Origin: an uncultured Pelagibacteraceae bacterium
Lineage (GTDB): Bacteria; Pseudomonadota; Alphaproteobacteria; Pelagibacterales; Pelagibacteraceae
Direction of reading: 5' to 3'
NCBI GenBank assembly: GCA_902560015.1
Contig: CACEKA010000004.1
Location: forward strand, 18,221-82,220
DNA length: 64,000 bases
The position numbers and the translations under genes were made by a program. The notes beneath the pieces were generated by a model. The model did not search any database, was not told the DNA's origin, and worked only from the letters and a program-made list of their open reading frames with translations. Shown piece by piece: positions 40,147 to 48,849 of the stretch. Position 1 is the stretch's first letter, and each line of letters starts with the position of its first letter.

Positions 40147-40788
40147 TTATAAGTTTTCAAATATTAAATTATTATTTTCTTTAAATTTATTAAATTCAGA
40201 TTTTGTTTTTATTGTGTAATAATATTTTTTAATTTTAAGTTTCTGAATTTTTTTATTGATCAGATAGGTTTTGTCTAAAATTAAATAATTAATTTTCTTA
40301 TTATTAGATTTTTCTACTATTTTTTTGACACTTGTGGGAGGACAAAAAGAAAGACCTACCTTGGTATTTTTCTTAATATTTAATAAGTTAAAAATATTCT
40401 CATGTTTAAAAGAAATAAATACACATTTCTTATATCTTGATGTTTCAATTAAAAGTTTTTTTAGAAGTAATTTTGAAAAAAGGGGTTTAATTTCTATAAA
40501 AAGAGCATGTTTGTTGCCTGATGCCTTTAGTAGATCTTTTAACAAAGGAATTGGTTTACCAAGTTTTGTACTTATTTCTCTTATCTTGGAATAATTTAGA
40601 TTTTTAACACTCAAGTTTCTTTTTAAAATTCTCTTTAATGTAAAATCATGAAAGCAAATAAATTTATTATCTTTTGTGGCATGAATATCTGTTTCAATAC
40701 CATACCCTTTTTTAAACGACTGTTTAAATGAGATTAAAAGATTTTCTTTAAAAAGTTTATTTACTATTCCTCTGTGGATTAAATGCAT
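40147..40788 (-). CDS. Glycerophosphodiester phosphodiesterase family protein
   Basis: A 213-residue enzyme, short for the family (usually 240-300). The HRG motif (about 5-7), G-I-E-T-D-I-H (about 31-37, metal-binding Glu and Asp) and CFHDFTL (about 45-51, second catalytic His) are present. The later EIKP (about 98-101) supplies another metal ligand. It hydrolyses glycerophosphodiesters such as glycerophosphocholine to glycerol-3-phosphate and an alcohol, which would supply choline. No signal peptide is seen, so it is cytosolic. It begins a base after the VOC gene and ends the minus operon. Confidence 0.83.
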   Translation of the reverse strand: MHLIHRGIVNKLFKENLLISFKQSFKKGYGIETDIHATKDNKFICFHDFTLKRILKRNLSVKNLNYSKIREISTKLGKPIPLLKDLLKASGNKHALFIEIKPLFSKLLLKKLLIETSRYKKCVFISFKHENIFNLLNIKKNTKVGLSFCPPTSVKKIVEKSNNKKINYLILDKTYLINKKIQKLKIKKYYYTIKTKSEFNKFKENNNLIFENL

Positions 40789-40789
40789 T

Positions 40790-41167
40790 TTAATTATCTA
40801 TTTTAGAAAATGCGCAAATTTTATTTCCATCAAGATCTCGAACATAGCAATAATAATCACCTGACCTTATTCCTGGAGCTCCTTCATCTTTCCCTCCTAG
40901 TTTTATTCCAGTATTATAAAAATTATTCACTAAATCTTTTGAGCTAACTAAAAAAGATATTTGGGTTCCATTTCCAAAATTTGCTTTTTCATTATTTACT
41001 GGATTAGTGACATAAAACTCAACTTCAGTAGGTTTTTCTTTCGATGCAAAGCCAGCATATTTTTCATTTGTTACAACTCTTTGTAATTCAATTGTATTAA
41101 GTAGTGTGTCGTAAAATTTAATTGCCTTATCAAGATTGTTAGTTCCAACCATAACAAAGCCAATCAT
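40790..41167 (-). CDS. VOC/glyoxalase-fold protein
   Basis: A 125-residue vicinal-oxygen-chelate protein: MIGFVMVGTNNLDKAIKFYD at the start and YYCYVRDLDGNKICAFSK at the end give the two modules. Position one of the metal site is occupied by Met/Val (FVMVGT) and not His, so it is probably not a standard glyoxalase; several proteins of this subgroup are of unknown function. It is linked to the aldehyde dehydrogenase (3-base gap) and to the GDPD (1-base gap). Confidence 0.75.
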   Translation of the reverse strand: MIGFVMVGTNNLDKAIKFYDTLLNTIELQRVVTNEKYAGFASKEKPTEVEFYVTNPVNNEKANFGNGTQISFLVSSKDLVNNFYNTGIKLGGKDEGAPGIRSGDYYCYVRDLDGNKICAFSKIDN

Positions 41168-41170
41168 AAA

Positions 41171-42601
41171 CTACTTCCAGCCTGTAACTGTTTTAACTTC
41201 AAGATACTCTTCAAGTCCCCATACTCCACCTTCACGACCATTCCCAGATTGTCTATATCCACCAAATGGAGTTCCAGCATCTGCTGCTTGACCATTTATA
41301 TATACACATCCTGATCTTAATTTTTGTGCAACTCGATGAGCTTTTACTTTATCTTTGGTTTGCAAATAATTTCCCAAACCATAAGATGTATCATTGACAA
41401 TTTTTATAGCTTCTTCTTCTGTATCAAATGGAATAATTGATAAAACAGGACCAAAAATTTCTTCTTTAGCTATTCTCATTTCATTTGTAACATCTGTAAA
41501 TATTGTTGGTTTAATAAAATAACCTTTGTTCAAACCATTAGGTAATTCAGGTCCACCAGCAGCTAATGTTGCTCCCTCTGAAATCCCACTTTCAATTAAA
41601 CTTATAATTTTATCATATTGGGTCTTAGAAATTACAGGACCAATGTGATTACCTTTTTTTGAAGCTTGATCAACTTGAATTTTATTTGCCTCGTCTACTG
41701 CATCTTCAACAGCTCTCTTATAAATAGATTTTTCAACTAACATTCTTGTGGGAGCATCGCAAGATTGACCTGAGTTACTCATCACATTTCGAATACCATC
41801 TCGTACTGCATCTTTATAACTATCAGCAAAAACAATATTTCCACCTTTGCCACCTAGCTCGAGACATACTCTTTTAATTGTATCAGCTGCATTTTTTGAA
41901 ATTAATCTTCCAGCTCTTGTGGAGCCAGTAAAAGAAACCATATCTATATCAGGATGACTGGATATTTGTGTTCCAACTCCAGATCCATCTCCATTAACTA
42001 AATTAAACACACCTTTTGGAAATCCTACTTCGTCTATCATTTCTGCAAACAACATTCCTGAAATAGGTGCAATTTCAGAGGGTTTCAAAATCATAGTACA
42101 GCCTGCTGCTAGTGCTGGTACAACTTTAAGAGCTATTTGGTTTATAGGCCAATTCCATGGAGTAATTAATCCACAAACTCCAATTGGCTCATAATAAATA
42201 TGATTGTTAGATTTATCATCAAAATGTTCATCGAATTTAAAGTCTTTTAATCTTATAATAAAATCCTCTAAATGATCCCTACCAGAAGCTGTTTGAACAT
42301 CAGTTGCCCAATCCATAGGTGCACCCATTTCCAATGAAATAGCCTCAGCCATTTCACTAAATCTTTTTTTATAAACTAATAATAATTTATTTAGTAAATT
42401 TAGCCTTTCTTCCTTGCTTGTTTCTTTCCAGGTTTCAAAAGCAATTTTTGCTGATTTTACAGCTAAATCTGTATCTTCTTTTGAGCCTAAAGAAATAACA
42501 GCAAAAGGATCTTCATTACATGGATTGATTACTTCTAAATCATTTTTTTTAATTGGATCAACCCATTGACCGTTTATATAAAATTTTCTTTTATCTAACA
42601 T
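41171..42601 (-). CDS. Aldehyde dehydrogenase (NAD(P)+-dependent)
   Basis: A 476-residue enzyme of the ALDH superfamily. The Asn of TPWNWPINQ (about 141-149), the general-base Glu of LELGGKGGN (about 246-254) and the nucleophilic Cys in NSGQSCDAPTR (about 276-286) are in place, and PEEIFGPVLSI-type sequence appears as KEEIFGPVLSIIP (about 376-388). It oxidises an aldehyde to the acid; candidates in this context are betaine aldehyde or a semialdehyde. It sits 20 bases after the HIBADH-like gene in a five-gene minus operon. The substrate is not determined. Confidence 0.86.
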   Translation of the reverse strand: MLDKRKFYINGQWVDPIKKNDLEVINPCNEDPFAVISLGSKEDTDLAVKSAKIAFETWKETSKEERLNLLNKLLLVYKKRFSEMAEAISLEMGAPMDWATDVQTASGRDHLEDFIIRLKDFKFDEHFDDKSNNHIYYEPIGVCGLITPWNWPINQIALKVVPALAAGCTMILKPSEIAPISGMLFAEMIDEVGFPKGVFNLVNGDGSGVGTQISSHPDIDMVSFTGSTRAGRLISKNAADTIKRVCLELGGKGGNIVFADSYKDAVRDGIRNVMSNSGQSCDAPTRMLVEKSIYKRAVEDAVDEANKIQVDQASKKGNHIGPVISKTQYDKIISLIESGISEGATLAAGGPELPNGLNKGYFIKPTIFTDVTNEMRIAKEEIFGPVLSIIPFDTEEEAIKIVNDTSYGLGNYLQTKDKVKAHRVAQKLRSGCVYINGQAADAGTPFGGYRQSGNGREGGVWGLEEYLEVKTVTGWK

Positions 42602-42621
42602 TTTCTATCTTAACACATTTA

Positions 42622-43563
42622 TTAAATTTCATATCCTTTTTCCTCTGACTCATTATCAATCAGCTCATCAGGAAAACCATTGGCTCTAAAATTAATATTG
42701 TTTAAATCTTCCATCCTTTTTACAATCATTGATGACCAGGCTCTAGAACCATATTTTTTTTGACCATCTTTAAATATTTTAACTATTTGTGGGGAAATTT
42801 CTAAAGGAGCACCTAGTTTTTTTGCAAGATTATCAAATAGACCTGTATCTTTTAAAACTAAATCCATTGTAAAATTTATATTATAAGATCCATTTAATAT
42901 CACCTGACTTTCAGTTTCATGTACAAATGAGTTTCCTGAAGAAATAGCAATTCCTTTATAAGTTTTTGCTAGGTCTAAATTAGATTTTTTTGCTACAGTC
43001 CATGCTTCACCTAATGCAACTAAATGGACAGAAGCTAAGTAATTTGTAATCACTTTTAATACGCTTGCAGAACCGAGTTTACCTGTATGCAATACTTTTC
43101 TACCCAAAACTGTTAATGCAGGTAAAATTTTTTCAAATGCTTTTCTTTCTCCACCAACAAATATAGCAATATTGCCTGTTGCCGCTCTATGACATCCACC
43201 ACTCACAGGTCCATCTAATGGTATACTTTTTTTGGCAATTACTTTTTCCCCAAGTCTTTTAACTTCATTTTCGTCTGTAGTACTCATTTCTAACCAAATT
43301 TTATTCTCTGATAATCCATTTATAATTCCATCATTAGCCTCCATTACTTCAGCGGATACCTCGGGGGAAGGAAGAGAAGTAATTATTAAATCAGTCTGTT
43401 CTGCTAATTCTTTTGGAGATTTTGCAACTTTAGCACCTAAGTCCTTAAAAGGTTCTGTTAACCTCTCATCTAAATCTCTTACTGTAAGATCAAAGTTATT
43501 TCTTAATAAGCTACTAGCAAGTTTACCTCCAACATTGCCCAAACCGATAAACCCTATTTTCAT
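42622..43563 (-). CDS. 3-hydroxyisobutyrate-dehydrogenase-family NAD(P)-binding oxidoreductase
   Basis: A 313-residue beta-hydroxyacid dehydrogenase. The N-terminal motif IGFIGLGNVGGKLASSLL (about 3-20) binds NAD(P), the substrate-binding GPVSGGCHRAATG (about 118-130) follows, and the catalytic Lys lies in GSASVLKVITNYL (about 163-175). Relatives act on 3-hydroxyisobutyrate, tartronate semialdehyde or gamma-hydroxybutyrate-type acids. It overlaps the DMT transporter stop by 4 bases and precedes an ALDH, a usual partner for these enzymes. The N-terminal half carries a long antisense ORF that is only a shadow. Confidence 0.85.
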   Translation of the reverse strand: MKIGFIGLGNVGGKLASSLLRNNFDLTVRDLDERLTEPFKDLGAKVAKSPKELAEQTDLIITSLPSPEVSAEVMEANDGIINGLSENKIWLEMSTTDENEVKRLGEKVIAKKSIPLDGPVSGGCHRAATGNIAIFVGGERKAFEKILPALTVLGRKVLHTGKLGSASVLKVITNYLASVHLVALGEAWTVAKKSNLDLAKTYKGIAISSGNSFVHETESQVILNGSYNINFTMDLVLKDTGLFDNLAKKLGAPLEISPQIVKIFKDGQKKYGSRAWSSMIVKRMEDLNNINFRANGFPDELIDNESEEKGYEI

Positions 43564-44432
43564 TTTGTTACCTCATTTTTTTTGTTTTTTGTAAATATAA
43601 TTAAAATCACGCCAACAATTATTATTGCACCACCTATAAATAATTCTGGAGTTGGTTTTTCATCTAAAAGAAAAATAGCAGCTAACAAACCTGTTGGGGG
43701 TATACCCATAGTAACAATAGGCAGCACTTTATAAAGAGGGTTGTTTTTTAAAACATAATAGAAACAACCATAAGTAATTGGTTGCATGATAAAACCAATA
43801 TAAATTGCAATGATCCAATGATCCACTTTGGCATTTGTTAAATAATTAATTGTATTCCCATCAATGATTGCAGATAGGATTAGCAAAATTGGTCCTGAGA
43901 ATAACGCCAACCAAGCAACTAAAGCTAAAGGATTTATTTCTTTACTTAAAGGTTTAACCATAACTTGTCCTAGAGCCCATACAGCAGATCCTAAAATTGT
44001 AAGACCAATTCCAACAAATTTTCCATCTAAGTTAGGAGATCCAGTTAAAATATAAACACCTACAAACGCGATGGCTATTCCTATCAAAGCTCTAACAGTT
44101 GGTTTTTCTTTAAGGATGAAGTAGGCAAAAATAACTCCAAACGGAACTTCTGTTTGAACAAGTAGAACAGCTGCAGATGCATCTATTAAATCTAGCCCTG
44201 AATAAGTAATACTATATTGTAAAGTATTAGCTACTAATGACGCGGCAAAAATTTTTTTTAAATATCCTTTTGGAATTGGAAACCACCAAATTAATAATGA
44301 GGCTGCAAACATAAATCTTATACTCATTAAAAGAATAGGAGGGAAAGACTCAAATGCTGGTTTAGCTATAACAAAACCAAAGCCTAAAAATATAGGCACT
44401 AAAGATGCAATAAAAGTATCTTTTAAATTCAT
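43560..44432 (-). CDS. EamA/DMT-family transporter
   Basis: A 290-residue inner-membrane protein with about ten transmembrane helices in two EamA repeats (about 5-135 and 147-285). Motifs such as SIRFMFAASLLIWWFPIP and AAVLLVQTEVPFGVIFAYF are typical. The family carries small organic solutes, often as exporters. It is the first gene of the operon with HIBADH-like, ALDH, VOC and GDPD genes, so it may transport the substrate or product of this pathway. It diverges from the EutA-like gene with a 61-base spacer. Confidence 0.85.
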   Translation of the reverse strand: MNLKDTFIASLVPIFLGFGFVIAKPAFESFPPILLMSIRFMFAASLLIWWFPIPKGYLKKIFAASLVANTLQYSITYSGLDLIDASAAVLLVQTEVPFGVIFAYFILKEKPTVRALIGIAIAFVGVYILTGSPNLDGKFVGIGLTILGSAVWALGQVMVKPLSKEINPLALVAWLALFSGPILLILSAIIDGNTINYLTNAKVDHWIIAIYIGFIMQPITYGCFYYVLKNNPLYKVLPIVTMGIPPTGLLAAIFLLDEKPTPELFIGGAIIIVGVILIIFTKNKKNEVTK

Positions 44433-44493
44433 GACGCCATTTTTAATACTAATGATTATTAAAGAACTTATGATATATTCACCTTTTTAAAAT

Positions 44494-45237
44494 ATGAATT
44501 CAACAAAAATAGATCCTAAATACATTACCAAATCAAATCCAAGAATCGGACTTATTGCACTTGCTAGTGATTTTATGATTGAAAGAGATTTTATAAATGT
44601 AATTAAAGATAGAGAGGTTGATTTCTTTGTAAATCGTATCGAATGCTATAATCCGTTGACAAAAGAAAATTTAATCAAAATGTCAAATAAGGTTACCGAG
44701 GTAACAAAAGATATATTGCCTGATCAGGATATTGATTGTGTTGTCTATGGTTGTACATCTGGAACAATAGCTGCAGGTTATGAGTCTATTGAAAAAAAAG
44801 TAAAAGCTGCAAAACCTATGGCAGAAGTAACAACCCCTAGCACTGCTGCAATCAAAGCTTTAAAAAAATTGAATATAACAAAAATAAGTCTGTTTACACC
44901 TTATAGTAAAAAACTTAACGATGAAGTTTTAGATTACTTTAAAGAAGAAGGGTTTGAAATCACTTCTAATTCTTACTTTGACATAGAAGCTGATTACGAT
45001 ATTGGAAAAGTTGATCAGAATTATTTGTATAATGTTCTATCTAAGACTGATTTAAATGGGGCAGAGGCGCTCTTTGTTTCTTGTACTGCTTTACCAGTAT
45101 TACCAATAATTGATAAATTGGAAAAAAAATTAAATACAATAGTTTTATCTAGCAATCAGGCATTAATTTGGGATACTCTTGTCAAAATAAATAAAAATAA
45201 TTCAATAGAAGGTTTCGGAAAATTATTCAAAAATTAA
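44494..45237 (+). CDS. Asp/Glu racemase-superfamily protein, EutA/arylmalonate-decarboxylase-like
   Basis: A 247-residue protein of the Asp/Glu racemase superfamily in its maleate isomerase/arylmalonate decarboxylase branch. The two active-site cysteines are in VVYGCTSGTIAAG (about 84-96, Cys88) and FVSCTALPV (about 193-201, Cys196). The N-terminus (RIGLIALASDFMIERDF) is typical. In ectoine users this protein (EutA) occurs beside the ectoine hydrolase, and the next gene, 4 bases on, is that hydrolase. The exact role of EutA is not established; epimerisation or isomerisation of an ectoine-derived amino acid is plausible. Confidence 0.78.
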   Translation: MNSTKIDPKYITKSNPRIGLIALASDFMIERDFINVIKDREVDFFVNRIECYNPLTKENLIKMSNKVTEVTKDILPDQDIDCVVYGCTSGTIAAGYESIEKKVKAAKPMAEVTTPSTAAIKALKKLNITKISLFTPYSKKLNDEVLDYFKEEGFEITSNSYFDIEADYDIGKVDQNYLYNVLSKTDLNGAEALFVSCTALPVLPIIDKLEKKLNTIVLSSNQALIWDTLVKINKNNSIEGFGKLFKN

Positions 45238-45241
45238 TTTT

Positions 45242-46408
45242 ATGGATTTTACAAAAGAAGAATATCAACGAAGATTAAAAAAAGTTCAAAAAATGATGCA
45301 AGAAAAAGGCATCGAACTATTAATTTCACATGATACGAATAATTTAAATTATTTAACAGGTTATGATGCCTGGTCTTTTTATTATGCTCAATGCGCAATT
45401 GTACATGTCAATGCTGATGAGCCATTATGTTTTGTACGAGCACAGGATGCGGGAGGTGCATATATAAAAACATACTTGAAAGATGAAAATATTATTGTTT
45501 ATGATGAAGGTTATATTCACACATGGCCAAAACATCCTTATGATTATTTGGTACAAGTAATAAAAGAAAAAAAATGGGACACACTTACAGTTGGTGTTGA
45601 GATGGATGCTCATTATTACACTGCTTTTTGCCATGAAAAAATTAAACAAGGCCTTCCTAATGCCAAAGTAGTTGATAGTGATCGATTGGTTAACTGGGCA
45701 AGATTAGTTAAGTCAGATGCAGAAATTGGTTACATGAAATCTGCTGCATTAATTTCTCAAAAGGCAATGAAAACTGCTTTTGAGGTTATAAACCCTGGTG
45801 TAAGGCAGTGTGATGCTGTTGGTGAAATTCAAAAATCACTTTTTTATGGAACAGAAGAGTTTGGAGGAGAGTATGCAAGTATAGCAACTTTAGTTCCAAC
45901 TGGAAAAGGAACTTCAGCATCTCATTTAACTGCCACTCAAGACAAGTTTGTAGAAGGTGAGGCTACCATTATTGAATTATCAGGTGTCTATAAAAGATAT
46001 CATGCTCCAATGGCTAGAACGGTATTACTTGGAAAACCTGATCAGTTGAAAATTGATACAATGAAAAAGACTATAGAAGCTCTTGAAACTGGCATTAGTG
46101 CTGTAAAACCAGGTAATACAGCAGATGATGTTGCACAAGCCTTTTGGAAAATACTTGATAAATATGGAATTGATAAAAAATCAAGAACTGGATACTCAAT
46201 TGGAATTGGTTACCCTCCAGATTGGGGTGAGCATACTCTTAATATATATAAAGGGGACATGACTGTATTAGAACCAAATGTTTGTTTTCATATGATTGCA
46301 GTTATGCAATTCGGTGACTGGGGCGTTGAGGCGTCTGAAGCTATTAGAGTGACAGAAACAGGTAGTGAATTATTTTGCAATATGAGTAAAGAGTTACACA
46401 TTAAATAA
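45242..46408 (+). CDS. doeA: Ectoine hydrolase DoeA/EutD-like (M24 peptidase family)
   Basis: A 388-residue protein of the M24 'pita-bread' family with a creatinase N-terminal domain (1-160). The opening YQRRLKKVQKMMQEKGIELL and NYLTGYDAWSFYYAQ (about 36-50) and the C-terminal GIGYPPDWGEHTLNI (about 320-334) match DoeA ectoine hydrolase as I remember it. These enzymes open the ectoine ring to N-alpha-acetyl-diaminobutyrate. The metal-ligand set of true aminopeptidases is incomplete (for example ELSGVYKRYHAP near the first ligands), as in creatinase-like members. The importer ehuBCDA is 35 kb away, and a DoeB deacetylase is not in the window. Confidence 0.82.
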   Translation: MDFTKEEYQRRLKKVQKMMQEKGIELLISHDTNNLNYLTGYDAWSFYYAQCAIVHVNADEPLCFVRAQDAGGAYIKTYLKDENIIVYDEGYIHTWPKHPYDYLVQVIKEKKWDTLTVGVEMDAHYYTAFCHEKIKQGLPNAKVVDSDRLVNWARLVKSDAEIGYMKSAALISQKAMKTAFEVINPGVRQCDAVGEIQKSLFYGTEEFGGEYASIATLVPTGKGTSASHLTATQDKFVEGEATIIELSGVYKRYHAPMARTVLLGKPDQLKIDTMKKTIEALETGISAVKPGNTADDVAQAFWKILDKYGIDKKSRTGYSIGIGYPPDWGEHTLNIYKGDMTVLEPNVCFHMIAVMQFGDWGVEASEAIRVTETGSELFCNMSKELHIK

Positions 46409-46447
46409 ATTACTTGATTATCAATCTAACTAATGTTTTAAAGTAGT

Positions 46448-47533
46448 ATGGGTAACGATCACTTTGTAAGATTCGAAAATGTAGATAAAAGTTATGACGG
46501 AAAACAACTTGTCGTAAAAGGTCTTAACTTAGATATTGAGGAAGGCGAGTTTGTTACGATGTTAGGGCCATCAGGCTCTGGTAAAACAACTTGTTTGATG
46601 ATGTTAGCAGGTTTTGAAACTCCAACTAATGGACAAATTTATTTAGATAATAAAGTTATATCAGATATTCCTCCTCACAAGAGAGGTATAGGGATGGTTT
46701 TTCAAAATTACGCTTTATTTCCGCATATGACTGTTTATGAAAATTTAGCATTTCCATTAAGAGTTAGAAAAATTCCAAAAGACGAAGCAGATAAAAAAGT
46801 TGATAAAGCATTATCAATGGTTTCTCTTCAAGGATTTGAGTCTAGGATGCCAATGCAGTTATCAGGAGGTCAGCAACAAAGGGTAGCTGTAGCAAGATCT
46901 TTGGTATTTGATCCACAGCTAGTTTTAATGGACGAACCTCTTGGAGCATTAGATAAAAATTTAAGAGAGAGTATGCAATACGAAATCAAACATATTCACG
47001 AAAGCATCGGTGTAACAGTCGTGTATGTTACTCATGATCAAACAGAGGCATTAACAATGTCTAATAGAATTGCAGTCTTCAATGACGGTAAGGTTCAGCA
47101 ACTTTCAAGTCCTGATGAATTATATGAAAGACCAGTAAACTCTTTCGTTGCAGAATTTATTGGAGAGAACAATACTTTCGCAGGTGAGGTAACAGATGTT
47201 TCTGGTGATAAATGCAAAGTGAAATTAAATTCAGGTACAGAAATTTTAGCAAACCCAATTGTTGCTAAATCAAAAGGAGAAAAAACTACAGTATCTCTAA
47301 GACCTGAAAGAGCATTGATTGATCCAGAAACTAAAATGGATAATAATCATAAGGGTAAAATTGAAGAGGTTATTTATCATGGAGACCACACAAGATTAAG
47401 AGTAGATTTATTAGGTAATAAAGATTTTATCCTTAAAGTTCCAAATAGTTCTAATAGAATGGATATTAAAGAGGGAAGAGATATTAATATCGGCTGGAAT
47501 AGTGTTGATTGTAGGGCTCTAGATCCTAAATAA
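46448..47533 (+). CDS. Polyamine/2-aminoethylphosphonate-type ABC transporter ATP-binding protein
   Basis: A 361-residue ATPase of the PotA class. Motifs are Walker A GPSGSGKTTC (about 39-48), VFQNYALFPHM (about 86-96), signature LSGGQQQRVAVARSL (about 138-152) and Walker B LVLMDEPLGALD (about 159-170). The C-terminal third is a TOBE domain (about 275-355). It follows the DoeA gene after 39 bases and precedes the binding protein. Family naming (spermidine/putrescine) is by similarity; in this context another cationic amine or amino acid derivative is equally likely. Confidence 0.87.
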   Translation: MGNDHFVRFENVDKSYDGKQLVVKGLNLDIEEGEFVTMLGPSGSGKTTCLMMLAGFETPTNGQIYLDNKVISDIPPHKRGIGMVFQNYALFPHMTVYENLAFPLRVRKIPKDEADKKVDKALSMVSLQGFESRMPMQLSGGQQQRVAVARSLVFDPQLVLMDEPLGALDKNLRESMQYEIKHIHESIGVTVVYVTHDQTEALTMSNRIAVFNDGKVQQLSSPDELYERPVNSFVAEFIGENNTFAGEVTDVSGDKCKVKLNSGTEILANPIVAKSKGEKTTVSLRPERALIDPETKMDNNHKGKIEEVIYHGDHTRLRVDLLGNKDFILKVPNSSNRMDIKEGRDINIGWNSVDCRALDPK

Positions 47534-47585
47534 TCATAAATAATTATTCACAGAAAAGATAAGACAAAATAGCATTAATCAGCTG

Positions 47586-47613
47586 TTGACTAAACTTATC
47601 TATCTTGTTTAAC
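47586..47613 (+). promoter_or_regulatory. Candidate promoter upstream of the polyamine-type binding protein
   Basis: TTGACT (47586-47591) and TTTAAC (47608-47613) are separated by 16 bases in the 125-base gap after the ATPase gene. The pair would start transcription about 40 bases before the binding-protein gene, allowing it to be expressed apart from the catabolic genes upstream. The -10 match is weak. Confidence 0.4.
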
Positions 47614-47632
47614 TTTCACTTTATAAAAACTA

Positions 47633-47644
47633 AACGTTAACGTT
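47633..47644. promoter_or_regulatory. Perfect 12-base palindrome before the binding-protein gene
   Basis: AACGTTAACGTT is a perfect palindrome placed between the candidate -10 element and the Shine-Dalgarno (AGGAGA, 47649-47654), 15 bases before the ATG. Its position at or just after the predicted transcription start is where a repressor operator would be. It could also be chance in AT-rich DNA. Confidence 0.4.
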
Positions 47645-47658
47645 AAATAGGAGAATAA

Positions 47659-48780
47659 ATGAAAAAATTAAGTAAATTATTACTTGCTCTTTCTTTTGTA
47701 CTTTCTGTAACAACTTCAGCATTTGCAGTAACTGTAGTGTCTTGGGGTGGTGCTTATACAGAGTCACAAAAATTAGGGTACGGTGATCCTACAGCGAAAA
47801 AATTAGGAATACCTGTTGATTGGGTAGACTACACTGGTGGATTATCAGAAATTAAAGCTCAAAAAGAAGCAGGAGCAATAACTTGGGACATCATGGATGT
47901 ATATGCAAAAGATACAATCATTGGATGTGACGAAGGTATTTTCCATGAATTCGATTTTGATAATGACTTCTTGCCTGCTCCAGACGGAACACCTGCAAGT
48001 CAAGACTTCTTTACAAGCATGCCTTCTAAATGTGCAGTAGGAAACATTCTGTATTCTTGGAACTATGCTTACAATGATGCAACAATTGGCAAAGTAAAAC
48101 CAAAAACTTTAAAAGACTTTTTTAATACTAAAAAGTTTCCTGGTAAAAGAGCAATTTACAAAGGTGCAATGTCTAACTTAGAGATTGCTATCACTGCAGA
48201 CGGTGTAAACCCTGGTAAAGGTTCTGACTTAACTTACAGAAAACTTGAAGCAGACGGTGGTATTGATAGAGCTATGAATAAGCTTAAAGCACTTTGTACA
48301 GATCCAAATGGTGGATGTGTATTCTGGAATGCTGGAGCTCAACCACCAGAACTACTAGCTAACGGTGAAGTAGTAATGGCTACTGGTTGGAATGGTAGAT
48401 TTTTCAATGCACAAATGGAAGGAACTCCACTTGTACAAGTATGGGATGGACAAATTCTTGACTATGAATATTTTGCATTAGTTAAAGATGGTCCAGGTTA
48501 TGCTGACGGTAGTGCTATGAAAGTACTTGCAGAAATGACTAGCTCAGAAGGTTTAGCTGGAAGTGCTAAGTATATTGCATACGCACCTTGGAGAAAATCT
48601 TCAATTGCAGTAATGGAAGCCGGAGAGCCTTGGTTTAAAGATGGTAAGACTAACATGGTACCACATATGCCAACAGCTCCTGCTAACACAAAAAGATACA
48701 TCCTAATGAACCCTGATTTCTGGGCAGACAATCAAGATGAAATCGGTGAAAAATGGGAAGCTATGAAAGCTGGTCTATAA
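47659..48780 (+). CDS. Polyamine-type ABC transporter substrate-binding protein (PotD-like)
   Basis: A 373-residue periplasmic protein with a signal peptide (MKKLSKLLLALSFVLSVTTSAFA) and an SBP_bac_8-type domain. The beginning of the mature protein, VTVVSWGGAYTESQKLGYGD, is typical of the spermidine/putrescine-like class. Four cysteines (SKCAVGN, ALCTDPNGGCVF, IGCDEG) suggest a disulfide. The class binds polyamines but also opines, aminoethylphosphonate and other amines. The gene has its own candidate promoter and is followed by a terminator-like hairpin, so it is probably the most expressed member of the importer. Confidence 0.83.
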   Translation: MKKLSKLLLALSFVLSVTTSAFAVTVVSWGGAYTESQKLGYGDPTAKKLGIPVDWVDYTGGLSEIKAQKEAGAITWDIMDVYAKDTIIGCDEGIFHEFDFDNDFLPAPDGTPASQDFFTSMPSKCAVGNILYSWNYAYNDATIGKVKPKTLKDFFNTKKFPGKRAIYKGAMSNLEIAITADGVNPGKGSDLTYRKLEADGGIDRAMNKLKALCTDPNGGCVFWNAGAQPPELLANGEVVMATGWNGRFFNAQMEGTPLVQVWDGQILDYEYFALVKDGPGYADGSAMKVLAEMTSSEGLAGSAKYIAYAPWRKSSIAVMEAGEPWFKDGKTNMVPHMPTAPANTKRYILMNPDFWADNQDEIGEKWEAMKAGL

Positions 48781-48814
48781 TTTAGTTTTATAGAATAGTT
48801 TTTTATACTATATT

Positions 48815-48847
48815 AAAAGGGCAGTTATTTATAACTGCCCTTTTTTA
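48815..48847 (+). terminator. Hairpin plus T-run between binding protein and permease
   Basis: AAAAGGGCAGTTA (from 48815) pairs with TAACTGCCCTTTT (to 48844), a perfect stem of about 13 bp with a four-base loop, followed by T. The permease start codon is at 48850, so the hairpin replaces the normal ribosome-binding leader. Either transcription largely ends here, or the read-through message is poorly translated. Confidence 0.88.
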
Positions 48848-48849
48848 TT

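Noticed and set aside
43232..43594. 120-residue plus-strand ORF
   Set aside because: It lies antisense to the HIBADH-like gene, whose motifs are intact; the open frame reflects codon bias.
46409..47658. Glycine, SAM-type or other riboswitch upstream of genes
   Set aside because: I looked in the longer spacers (7120-7221, 10292-10522, 16541-16791, 38890-39019, 47534-47658, 60155-60249) and saw no recognisable aptamer core.
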